A DNA stretch of 64,000 nt from JADCRZ01 sp031399065 (GTDB lineage Bacteria > Bacteroidota > Bacteroidia > Chitinophagales > Chitinophagaceae), in NCBI GenBank assembly GCA_031399065.1, contig JANNOM010000070.1, positions 100,846-164,845 on the forward strand. Direction: 5' to 3'. A program made the translations under genes and the position numbers. The notes under the pieces are model-generated. The model saw only the letters and a program-made list of their open reading frames with translations. It was not told where the DNA came from and ran no database searches. This document shows positions 9,179-17,370 of the stretch, in pieces. Numbering within the stretch: the first letter of the stretch is position 1; the number at the start of each line of letters is the position of its first letter.

Positions 9179-10099
9179 ATGCAAAACAGGCTTTCCATAT
9201 TATTTTTTAGCTGTATGCTGGCCAACGGCTTTTGTGGCAACGCACAGCAAACTAAGGTAGAACCGGGTGCGCTGGTAGCTTCCAACGACAGTCTCCGCCT
9301 TATCTCCCGCCAGTTTCGCTTTACGGAAGGACCGGCAGCCGATAAAAAAGGGAACATCTATTTTACCGACCAGCCCAATGACAGGATCTGGAAATACAGC
9401 ACCAGCGGGCGACTGACCCTTTTCCTGGAAGGTACGCGCCGCGCCAACGGATTGCATATCGACCGAAGGGGAAATATCGTTGCCTGCTCCGATGAATACG
9501 GGCAAATCTGTTCCATCAATCCGCGAAAAAAAATAGAAGTGCTTACAGAAAAGCAGGATGGCCAGCAATTAAACGGGCCTAACGATCTGTGGATAGCTCC
9601 GGATGGCATCGTCTACTTTACGGACCCTTACTACCGCAGACCGTATCATACCGTTACTATGCCCAAGCTCAAAAAAGAAGCGGTCTATTACCTTCTTCCC
9701 GGATCAAGGACGGCATTGGTTGCAGACTCCACGCTGGCAAAACCCAATGGCATTGAGGGTACACCGGATGGACGGTATCTCTATGTAGCGGATATAAAAG
9801 ACAACAAGACCTACCGGTACACCATACAGCCCGACGGCACCCTGGCCGGACGGACACTATTCGCCGCACAGGGCTCCGACGGAATGACCCTGGATAACAG
9901 GGGCAACGTATATCTCACGGGGAACGGCATCACTGTTTACGATAGTACTGGCAATAAGATAACACAGATACCCATACCCGAAAAATGGACAGCGAACCTT
10001 TGCTTCGGCGGGAAGAAAGGCGACCAGTTGTTTATTACCGCTTCGGAAGGATTCTATGTGCTGCCCATGAATGTAAAGGGGGCGGAATATAGTCGCTGA
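9179..10099 (+). CDS. SMP-30/gluconolactonase/LRE-family protein, exported
   Basis: 306 residues from the ATG at 9179. An upstream in-frame ATG at 9143 exists, but only the later one places a signal peptide at the N-terminus (MQNRLSILFFSCMLANGFCGNAQQ). Motifs typical of the gluconolactonase family are present: FTEGPAADKKGNIYFTDQPNDRIW, HIDRRGNIVACSDEYGQI, LNGPNDLWIAPDGIVYFTDPYY, LAKPNGIEGTPDGRYLYVAD and SDGMTLDNRGNVYLT. The EGP, NGPND and SDG positions carry the usual metal ligands (Glu, Asn, Asp). Likely a periplasmic sugar lactone hydrolase. It is divergent from the other SMP-30-like gene, with about 50 bases between start codons. Confidence 0.86.
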   Translation: MQNRLSILFFSCMLANGFCGNAQQTKVEPGALVASNDSLRLISRQFRFTEGPAADKKGNIYFTDQPNDRIWKYSTSGRLTLFLEGTRRANGLHIDRRGNIVACSDEYGQICSINPRKKIEVLTEKQDGQQLNGPNDLWIAPDGIVYFTDPYYRRPYHTVTMPKLKKEAVYYLLPGSRTALVADSTLAKPNGIEGTPDGRYLYVADIKDNKTYRYTIQPDGTLAGRTLFAAQGSDGMTLDNRGNVYLTGNGITVYDSTGNKITQIPIPEKWTANLCFGGKKGDQLFITASEGFYVLPMNVKGAEYSR

Positions 10100-10135
10100 C
10101 ATACCCGGAGACGTTGGCGGACGTAGTTACGTTGC

Positions 10136-10435
10136 TTACCGGCTGAATCCTCTTTCCCGACCATAGCGGTCGGTAATGGTAAATGCAGTTATAAAGCCGG
10201 ACTCCGATCCCGATATTGTTAACAGGTAACGTGCTTCACGTGCATAATTGTATTCGAGTAGCAGGTACAGATTTCTTCCTTCTTGCGATATCCTGTAAGT
10301 GCCCACCTGATCCATGTCAGGCCCCTGCCAGGTAAATCGGTATCCCTTAATATCCGGATAACATCTAAAAATCGAATTGCCCACTGTCTCTTTATAATCA
10401 GTTCTTGTAAAAAATGATAATACGCTTCCTTCCAT
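10136..10435 (-). CDS. small protein of unknown function
   Basis: 99 residues, not recognised. There is no signal peptide or membrane helix. The middle alternates in a beta-strand fashion (VGTYRISQEGRNLYLLLEY, ARYLLTISGSESGFITAFTITDRYG), somewhat like lipocalin-type or other small beta-barrel proteins, but no family can be named. It follows the GH94/GH36-like gene by 64 bases on the same strand and may be in that transcript. The start is uncertain, since an in-frame stop lies just two codons upstream of the ATG. It could be the 3' remainder of a longer gene. An inverted repeat GTTTACAT/ATGTAAAC (10437-10444 and 10460-10467) sits at its 5' side. Confidence 0.5.
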   Translation of the reverse strand: MEGSVLSFFTRTDYKETVGNSIFRCYPDIKGYRFTWQGPDMDQVGTYRISQEGRNLYLLLEYNYAREARYLLTISGSESGFITAFTITDRYGRERGFSR

Positions 10436-10499
10436 TGTTTACATTTTACCGGCAACAATATGTAAACTTTTCCGGTTTCCATTTGCGCATCCCTGATAC

Positions 10500-12863
10500 T
10501 TACTCTTTCAATTTGAAATAACAATACAAAGGCCAGGAATGCGGATGAGAGCAAAATCCCTGGGTGGCTTTTTTGGTATCCTGCCAATAGGAATAAAGGC
10601 CCTCCCTGGGCGATAAGGTAGAATTAATGTTATCCGGCAGAGTCCAATGCCCTATCCAGTAGTCGGGATATTGAACGGCAAAATTATTAAAGGTCATTTT
10701 TGTTAATAGTGCCCATGCTTCTTTTTTATTGAATGTGGCAACGCCTATTATTACCGGGCCCTCCAGGGAAAACCAGATACCTCCATCTTCGCCCTCGCCT
10801 TTACCGCCCCACATAGGCCTTTCCCTGGTTCGAAAGCCAATCTTTTCAGGAGAGAAAGTAGCTGACTTTACTTTGTTATAAATAGTTTGCTTTCTTTCTG
10901 CACTTAAGCCGGGTATTTGCAGCAGGTATCCCTGCGGTTCGATACACACATTGTCCATGCCTAACCGGTCGTCTTTACCATGATTTAAATAACACCTCGC
11001 CGCAAAATCCCTGTCACCAAAATCTGCTAAAAAGGAGGCAGATAATTCATCATGATATTTTTTAACAGCTGTTACAAAAGGTGCCAGCTTCGCATCACTC
11101 GCTTTTTGCAATTGCAGTATCAATTGGGGCAATACAGCCAATGCCATCGTAGTATTTAAAATCGACTCGGCAAACTGGGCGTAAAGATTGGGTGAAAATT
11201 TATGGAAAAAAGAATCGCTCCAGTCTGAATTCAGAATCTTTACCAGCCCGTTTCTTCCCCTGCCAACTTCATCACGCAGGTATATAAAATATTTCTTCAG
11301 TAACTCTATTACAGTCCCTGTTTGTTTGTATTCCGCCGGGTAATAGGTTATGGTTTCATTTAAAAACGAGTAATCTTTGGTAATCCGCAAGTATTCCGAC
11401 AAAGCCATATACAGGTACAGTTGCTCGTCGCTTTCCTTGTAAATGGAAGGCTCTATATACCCGAAACCGCCGGTACCCCTTTTAATTTCTCCCAGGTAAC
11501 TGCTATGTTTCATTACATACCGCAAAGCAGATTTAGCCAGTGCAGGGTTGGTATAGCATAAAGGAAGCAGGGCCTGCGAATGATCGCGGTTCGATATATT
11601 TTCGCCATCCTCATAGGTGTATATGGTACCCTGCGGCACATAGGTTTCATTAAAGTAACTGCTGTAAGTGGCCATAGCTTCTAAAACATAGGCGTTCCAT
11701 AACATTTCCCTTTTGAATATTTCATTCGTTTCAGCCGGAAAATCAGGCAGCTTTTTTTTCCATTGCGTGATAAATAAACCTTCTGACGGCTGTTGAAAAT
11801 CTGCCTGCGAAAAAAGTTCTTTTACCTGTTTACTGATAATGGAAAAATCATTATTATAGCTTAAACCGACAACGATATGGAATGATTTTGTTTCGCCGGG
11901 CTGAAGGGAAGCAGCAATGGTTGTACACAATGCATCCTCAGCGGAAGCTGCTTTGTTACATTTAATAGTAGCCCCGCCATGCTCTGCTGCATGCATAAAC
12001 ACAGATACAGGATGTGCATCGTATAAATTACTGTCATCTTTTTTATGCGGAGTTAAAAAAGCATTTTCCTTATAACCAACTGTACACAAGGCTATCTGCT
12101 GTTTACTTTCTGTGGTTATGTTATGGGTGTACGCCACATTCCTTAGGTTGGGTTTTTTTTCCTGGATGGTAGCGGGAACATAATTCATTATTACTTTCTC
12201 CTCGTAAGAAACAGCCAGCTTTTCTGTAGCCTTATTTTTGAGTACTACCGTTATTACGATAGCGGGATTACCTTTATGTATAGCAGCAGATGGCTGCACA
12301 GAAATAATCCGTTGACACTCCAGCTCCCTACCCAGGCTATATTCGTACCTGGCGAAACCAGTCCCGAAAAACCGCTTGGTGACGGATGGATCCGCGCCCA
12401 ACGATTGGAGGCCTACCAGCTCGTATGCCTTGTCGTCATTTTTTCCGATTACGGCAACTTTAGCGGTATTGGCACCATAGTTTATATCGCTGGCCGCATT
12501 AATTCTCGTCCATGATCTTTCCCCTGTTAAAAATTGAAGAATACCACTTGCGTGCGCGAAAAGCGTACACCGGTAATTGCCCAGGATAAAATAGGGATCC
12601 TCCGGTAAAAGCGCGTCCTTCCCGTTTCTATCAACAGCCGAAAAAGGTAACTTTCCCTTGTATTCGAAAGCAGGTAGCCCGTTGTAAGTAAACAGCCAGG
12701 AACCTATATTGGGTGCATCACCGATGACAGCCTTCAATGAAGTATTTGTCAAGGCTTTGCCCACAAGGCTTTGCGCCAGTAAGGCACCTGTTAACAACGA
12801 TCCCGATTGCTGTATAAATTTTCTCCTGGATGCTGATGTTGTTTCTTTTTTTGATTCTCGCAT
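10500..12863 (-). CDS. GH94/GH36-like (alpha/alpha)6-barrel glycosidase or phosphorylase, Tat-exported
   Basis: 787 residues. The N-terminus (SRRKFIQQSGSLLTGALLAQSLVG) is a twin-arginine signal. The first half is beta-sandwich-like and resembles the N-terminal domain of GH94 sugar phosphorylases and related enzymes. The second half is an (alpha/alpha)6 region: YVPQGTIYTYEDGENISNRDHSQALLPL near the middle, then LVKILNSDWSDSF, which aligns by eye with the GDWND motif carrying the catalytic acid of GH94. Late motifs include MDNVCIEPQGYLLQIPGL and RPMWGGKGEGEDGGIWFSLEGPVI. Reaction unknown; it may be a hydrolase rather than a phosphorylase, since phosphate is an unlikely partner outside the cytoplasm. 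It is encoded with GH36 and GH105-like genes in a polysaccharide locus. Confidence 0.62.
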   Translation of the reverse strand: MRESKKETTSASRRKFIQQSGSLLTGALLAQSLVGKALTNTSLKAVIGDAPNIGSWLFTYNGLPAFEYKGKLPFSAVDRNGKDALLPEDPYFILGNYRCTLFAHASGILQFLTGERSWTRINAASDINYGANTAKVAVIGKNDDKAYELVGLQSLGADPSVTKRFFGTGFARYEYSLGRELECQRIISVQPSAAIHKGNPAIVITVVLKNKATEKLAVSYEEKVIMNYVPATIQEKKPNLRNVAYTHNITTESKQQIALCTVGYKENAFLTPHKKDDSNLYDAHPVSVFMHAAEHGGATIKCNKAASAEDALCTTIAASLQPGETKSFHIVVGLSYNNDFSIISKQVKELFSQADFQQPSEGLFITQWKKKLPDFPAETNEIFKREMLWNAYVLEAMATYSSYFNETYVPQGTIYTYEDGENISNRDHSQALLPLCYTNPALAKSALRYVMKHSSYLGEIKRGTGGFGYIEPSIYKESDEQLYLYMALSEYLRITKDYSFLNETITYYPAEYKQTGTVIELLKKYFIYLRDEVGRGRNGLVKILNSDWSDSFFHKFSPNLYAQFAESILNTTMALAVLPQLILQLQKASDAKLAPFVTAVKKYHDELSASFLADFGDRDFAARCYLNHGKDDRLGMDNVCIEPQGYLLQIPGLSAERKQTIYNKVKSATFSPEKIGFRTRERPMWGGKGEGEDGGIWFSLEGPVIIGVATFNKKEAWALLTKMTFNNFAVQYPDYWIGHWTLPDNINSTLSPREGLYSYWQDTKKATQGFCSHPHSWPLYCYFKLKE

Positions 12864-12993
12864 TATTTTTATATTTAACCAACCCTGGTGAACGGATAAC
12901 GTTGAAACCAGCTCTTTAAATCGATTGTGCTATTGGCTATTTCCTATACATTGTTATTGAATTCCGCTTAAAATGCGCTACCCTATCATTATA

Positions 12994-15135
12994 TCATTGT
13001 TTCACTGCCAGTTCGAAAAGCTCCCCTCCATATTCTTCGGGTATAGTAACTTTAAAACCCGTTTGGGCAAGCTCCAATCCGGTCGCCTGTGTAATTATCT
13101 TTCCCGAGACTGATTCTTTCACGGTATAATTCCTGGAAGGGTCGAGGTATTTGATTCTTATCGACCGTTCAGTCTCCTTACCACCCTGTTTAAATACTCC
13201 AATTATTCCACCGGTTCGGGTTTCGGTATTGATGCGTTGAAAACCATCCCACATGCCTTCCATCGGCTCGCCAAAGCCTTGCAGATCCTGGCGATAGCTC
13301 ATTATATCGTACGTGTTCGCCATAGCCTGCAGCCAATCAGCGTAGGCCCGGTATTTTTTCAGGTCGGGTCCGGATAGTTTTCTGGGGTCGCCCAGCATAA
13401 TGGGCAATGCGCCGGCTAATGATTTTATATGAAGTTCCCAGTTTTTATCCTGCATTTCGGGGTTACCTATAACCAGGGCTGTAGCCGGCACTGCCGGGGA
13501 GCGCCACCACGCCATATTCCGCACACGCAGGTCAACTTTTTCATCCGGTCCGTTGAAGTTGGACAACCAGTTTCCCTCTGCATGCTTCAACATGGCATAA
13601 TCAATCAGTTGTAAACCACCCATCGTTTCAAACGTGCAATCAATAAAAAGTTCAGGTTTGGATATATGAAGTTCATCGAAAAGCCGCCACATATACTCGT
13701 AACTGGTATATAAAGATTCATGATGGTCTTTGTGGCCCGCATGCCCCAGGGCATAACAGCCGGACTCTTGAGGGTCGAAGCGATAAGGACTTGATACGAT
13801 CGAGAAATCAAGCTTCAGATATTCCAGGCCATACTCTAATGTTAACTTGTTAAGTACATTTTTGATATGTCCATACCAGGCCGTACCAAAACAAGCCGTG
13901 TATTTATCCTTATCATCGATAACCAGGGAAATGGGTTTCCCCTTATTGTCCTTTACAAACCATTCGGGGTGGGCCGCATACACTTTGCTGTCTGGTGCGG
14001 CCGTTCCTACGCTTATCCACAACCCTGGTTTCATACCCAGGGATTTGATATAGTCAAACACCGGTTTCAGGCCATTGGGGAATTTCTTTTTATCTATGCC
14101 CCAGTCACCATAGGTATCCTGCCAGCCATCATCGATAACAAACTCTTTCATGCCGGCATCAGCAGCCGCTTTTGCCAGTTCCATCACCATTTTCTCGTTA
14201 ATGTTTTTAGCAAAAGGAACCCATGTATTATATACAAAAGTGGGTTTTTGCTTTAGTTCCGATAGACGTATGCCCATATGTTTGCGCACAAAATCCGGTA
14301 CGGCCGTATTTAGTATTTCATCGGGGTCTTTATGATCGTTGTAGACCATCGTAAACACCTGCGGCGTGGTAAAGCTTTGACCCGGTTCGATGTATTTTCT
14401 AAAAGGAAAACGGGTATCTTTATGAGTAAGCCCGACACATATCGCCAGTTCGTTCCAGAACACCGACGTGCGCTTGATTACCCCGGCAGCTTCGTTGCCT
14501 AATACCATTCCCTGCTTCCAGTCGCTGTTATGCAGCGTGACGAGTGCGTCCTGCATATTACCTTCATAGGGGCCTATAGAACGCCTGCGACCATAATCAT
14601 GACAAACCCAACTAAAGGTAGAGGGCCAATAACCAGTCAGCTCAAATTTCTCTATATCCACCGATTCCAAACGCATGGTTTGCCGGGAAAGATTTTTTAT
14701 TACCAGGTTTTTACGGATAACAGGCAGATCAGGATAAAGCAGAAATTGCACGCTGAGCTCTATTTTTTTATCCTCGCTTAAAAGCGTCACTGCCGCCCCA
14801 TCCCCGGATTTTGGATCGCTATGCTTAACTACCTGCTTTAACAGCCATTTCCCTTTACCTGAATAAACAATATTGTTTACCTCAAATTTAAAATCGGTAT
14901 TATCTGAAAGTAGGTATTTAAATTCACCTGCTACCGGTTTGTAAGCGGTTGTAAGAAAATTGCCTGTATTGACAGGGAGTTTAATAATTCGCTTAACCAC
15001 ATTATTATTAAGTATTAATTCTGTGCTATTCCATGTCGCGTAGGGTTGTGTAAATGCGGTATTAGAGGTAGATAAGTATAGTGCTAAGAGAAGGGCTATG
15101 CGTTTTAATTTAAAAATCCTGCGTTTTACATACAT
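12994..15135 (-). CDS. GH36-type alpha-galactosidase, exported
   Basis: 713 residues. A signal peptide (IALLLALYLSTSNTAFTQ, cleaved near residue 30) is followed by a beta-supersandwich domain and a TIM barrel starting near residue 298 (PTFVYNTWVPF). Family signatures are FVIDDGWQDTYGDWGIDKKKFPNG (333-355), GMKPGLWISVGTAAPDS, HPEWF, and YLKLDFS, whose Asp443 is the expected nucleophile. The motif PELFIDCTFETMGGLQLIDYAMLKHAEGNW leads into the acid/base region. A C-terminal beta domain follows. It should release alpha-galactosyl or a related alpha-linked sugar in the periplasm. It lies just downstream of a region of degraded genes (15240-15674) that separates it from the GH105-like gene. Confidence 0.84.
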   Translation of the reverse strand: MYVKRRIFKLKRIALLLALYLSTSNTAFTQPYATWNSTELILNNNVVKRIIKLPVNTGNFLTTAYKPVAGEFKYLLSDNTDFKFEVNNIVYSGKGKWLLKQVVKHSDPKSGDGAAVTLLSEDKKIELSVQFLLYPDLPVIRKNLVIKNLSRQTMRLESVDIEKFELTGYWPSTFSWVCHDYGRRRSIGPYEGNMQDALVTLHNSDWKQGMVLGNEAAGVIKRTSVFWNELAICVGLTHKDTRFPFRKYIEPGQSFTTPQVFTMVYNDHKDPDEILNTAVPDFVRKHMGIRLSELKQKPTFVYNTWVPFAKNINEKMVMELAKAAADAGMKEFVIDDGWQDTYGDWGIDKKKFPNGLKPVFDYIKSLGMKPGLWISVGTAAPDSKVYAAHPEWFVKDNKGKPISLVIDDKDKYTACFGTAWYGHIKNVLNKLTLEYGLEYLKLDFSIVSSPYRFDPQESGCYALGHAGHKDHHESLYTSYEYMWRLFDELHISKPELFIDCTFETMGGLQLIDYAMLKHAEGNWLSNFNGPDEKVDLRVRNMAWWRSPAVPATALVIGNPEMQDKNWELHIKSLAGALPIMLGDPRKLSGPDLKKYRAYADWLQAMANTYDIMSYRQDLQGFGEPMEGMWDGFQRINTETRTGGIIGVFKQGGKETERSIRIKYLDPSRNYTVKESVSGKIITQATGLELAQTGFKVTIPEEYGGELFELAVKQ

Positions 15136-15239
15136 GGCGGCAATTGTTTTTAGTTAGCTGTTTTAACGGGTCACAACATAAAGCTAAAATTCAGTAATTA
15201 GGCAATACTAATGATGAACAATCCTATCATAAACATGGA

Positions 15240-15443
15240 TTATTTCATTTTAATTACGCGAATTTTAGTTTTATCGGGGTGAAGGGAGTGCAAGTCGCTA
15301 ATTCCACTGACAAACGGTTTTTCGCTTATTTCCAGTTCCGGCAATCCATCCGATTCTACATCAGCATGCTCATTTCACGCTTCATAAGGTGTATTATTCA
15401 ATTTTGCCGAATAGTATACCTGTCGGTGCCCGATACTTTTTAG
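15240..15443 (-). pseudogene. C-terminal remnant of an unidentified exported enzyme gene
   Basis: Reading the minus strand from about 15443 gives GHRQVYYSAKLNNTPYEA, a TGA stop at 15375-15377, then NEHADVESDGLPELEISEKP and SGISDLHSLHPDKTKIRVIK, ending in TAA at 15240-15242. The stretch is protein-like on both sides of the stop (likely TGG to TGA), and no start codon or upstream part exists. It looks like the last ~67 codons of a gene whose 5' part was deleted. The family could not be named. It abuts a second remnant (15459-15674). Confidence 0.6.
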
Positions 15444-15458
15444 CTAACCTAAGATTGT

Positions 15459-15674
15459 TCATTTTCTTTTATAGGTAATACTTTTAACATCATCTGTGCA
15501 AAATGGATATATGGGTAATCCTTCGCTGTTAATCAGATTTACGGCAGCAGGATTATTGGCCCACGCATACCTTACCACTGTTATAGGTTTACCGTCAGGA
15601 GATGAAATAATGATGGTATTTTTACCAGCAATTGCCGCTTTCACATTAACAAACTCTGGGGTTACACAGTTCAT
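15459..15674 (-). pseudogene. C-terminal remnant of a sialate O-acetylesterase-like gene
   Basis: 71 codons. The stretch VRYAWANNPAAVNLINSEGLPIYPF is the characteristic C-terminal end of the sialate O-acetylesterase family (usually VRYAWANNP..NL.N..GLPA.PF), preceded by FVNVKAAIAGKNTIIISSPDGKP. A complete enzyme is several hundred residues with an SGNH catalytic domain, all of which is missing. The fragment begins with an ATG placed directly after the TGA of the GH105-like gene and in the same reading frame, as expected if a deletion joined the two genes. A translated product would not be an active esterase. Confidence 0.78.
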
Positions 15675-17198
15675 TCAGGTATTTAAACTTGATTCAAGTA
15701 TTCCTATAAAACCCAATGTGTAAGGTGATATTACCCTGAAACCATTTCGCTGTAAACTCTCACCTCCTTTATTCACCTGTGAGGTACCCGTTAAAAAACC
15801 ATCAGGTGTGTAATAGGCTCTTAAACCCTTCAAGGTTTTTTCAGCAGCTTCTTTACATGATAAAGGCAGTAGCTTATTGAGATGTCCAAAAGCCAATGCT
15901 GCTGCAATACTTGCGGAGCCTGACGTTTCAATCCCTGTCTCTGGCTGGTGTAAAAAGCAGCACCATAGTCCATCAGTCCCTTGGTGGCGTATTGCCAGTT
16001 CAGCGCCTCTTTGAAAGGCTGCCAGGATAGGAGCGGTTTGTTCATTTGAAGGCAATACTGCCAGTGTTTTTGCCAGGCCAAGCAAATACCAACCGACTCC
16101 CCTGGCCCAATTTCCAAAACCTGGCTCTTCCAGTTCTTTACCATTCTGATAAATAAAATCCTTATCCGACAAGAGTTGTATTCTTGCCTCCAAATTTGCG
16201 ATAGCCATCTTTTCTAAATCTGGCCTGCTAAGTATTTTTGACAGTATGGCCATGGGGTAAGATATAGTATAGCACTCTTCCGTTTTAAGTCTCCTGTTTT
16301 CACCTTTGTCATCTGCTACTACCCCTGCTGCATTTGCATGATCGGTACAAAAATCAATCGCGGTTTGCAACATGGCATGTTGAGGGTTTTCCAATGCAAG
16401 CATTGCAAACGGAAGAATACTTTCTACGGTACTTATCTTTTCAGCAGAACGTAGATTATTCAGATTGGTATAAACAAGTGTATTACCTGCAAAATATTTA
16501 TCAAGATGTTGTCGCAGTACTCTCCGCGCACTTTTATCCTGTTTCGCCATCATGCTGATACCGTCCAGAACACAACCTTCCATCCACCCAAAGGTGGAAA
16601 TGGAGGCAAGTGATAATAGCCTTTTCTTCCACGAATCAACATCTGTTGAACCATCGGCTATCAATAAGTGGGGAAGATAAGCATCCGGTACTTCATTGTT
16701 ATTTTCCGCCTTTACAAAAAACCAGAATGGCTTTGTCCCTTTAATCATTTTTATAACAATACCCTCTGCGATCACCTGTTGTGCCTGATCGTTCGACACC
16801 AATAGTTCAAATGGCTGCATATAATGTGCAAAACGTACATCGAGTGTACCGATTTTTTGCATTGATGCGGCAAGCGAAATTTCAAGTGCACACTGCTCCC
16901 TTACATCGGTTGCACTTGTAAGACGAATACGAATATGCCGGCCGAGTTTGATTCTTTTATTCCAGCTTAATCGGATACTTGTTCCGTTTGCAGATACTTC
17001 CGCCACCTGCCAGTTAAAGGGTATCGTCTTATTTTCAGGCATAGAAAAAGGTTCACCCTGCACAGTAGCCAACTGGTATTTATAAGGGGACGAGTTATTT
17101 CCCAACGCTAATATAGACCCAGGTATACAAAGGCCGGCAATAGCTAAACCGGAAAGTTGTAACAGTTCTCTCCGATTGTACAATTCAGTTTCTTCCAT
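15675..17198 (-). CDS. GH105/GH88-like unsaturated glucuronyl or galacturonyl hydrolase family protein, exported
   Basis: 507 residues. The N-terminus has an RR followed by a hydrophobic stretch (YNRRELLQLSGLAIAGLCIPGSILA), compatible with Tat export. Residues ~40-180 form an extra beta-type domain not found in minimal GH105 enzymes. The (alpha/alpha)6 domain follows: FGWMEGCVLDGI (203-213), GFGNWARGVGWYLLGLAKTL and ETSGSASIAAALAFG, which match GH105 hallmarks. Where canonical enzymes carry the catalytic Asp in a DG.YMA.PF motif, this protein reads ECYTISYPMA with Glu308, and the upstream Asp position also appears to be Glu (TVESILP, Glu259). These alignments are by eye. Such enzymes remove the unsaturated uronate left by polysaccharide lyases, which fits the lyase gene upstream. 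Confidence 0.76.
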   Translation of the reverse strand: MEETELYNRRELLQLSGLAIAGLCIPGSILALGNNSSPYKYQLATVQGEPFSMPENKTIPFNWQVAEVSANGTSIRLSWNKRIKLGRHIRIRLTSATDVREQCALEISLAASMQKIGTLDVRFAHYMQPFELLVSNDQAQQVIAEGIVIKMIKGTKPFWFFVKAENNNEVPDAYLPHLLIADGSTDVDSWKKRLLSLASISTFGWMEGCVLDGISMMAKQDKSARRVLRQHLDKYFAGNTLVYTNLNNLRSAEKISTVESILPFAMLALENPQHAMLQTAIDFCTDHANAAGVVADDKGENRRLKTEECYTISYPMAILSKILSRPDLEKMAIANLEARIQLLSDKDFIYQNGKELEEPGFGNWARGVGWYLLGLAKTLAVLPSNEQTAPILAAFQRGAELAIRHQGTDGLWCCFLHQPETGIETSGSASIAAALAFGHLNKLLPLSCKEAAEKTLKGLRAYYTPDGFLTGTSQVNKGGESLQRNGFRVISPYTLGFIGILESSLNT

Positions 17199-17370
17199 TA
17201 TCTTAATTGATTAATAAAACCTCGTTTATTTAAACCTCGGCTCATTTTTTTTGCGCAGCCACGCATTAGAAATATTCTTCTATTATTTTTTCATAGATAA
17301 ATAGTAATTAAAAGTAGACAGTCAATCTTCAAAATAAAAATAAAACTATTTATCTACCTGCTTATTCACA

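Noticed and set aside
10437..10467. Inverted repeat GTTTACAT/ATGTAAAC as an operator
   Set aside because: A single copy with 15-base spacing, no second instance found in the window, and it overlaps the start region of a doubtful small gene. Noted in that gene's entry only.
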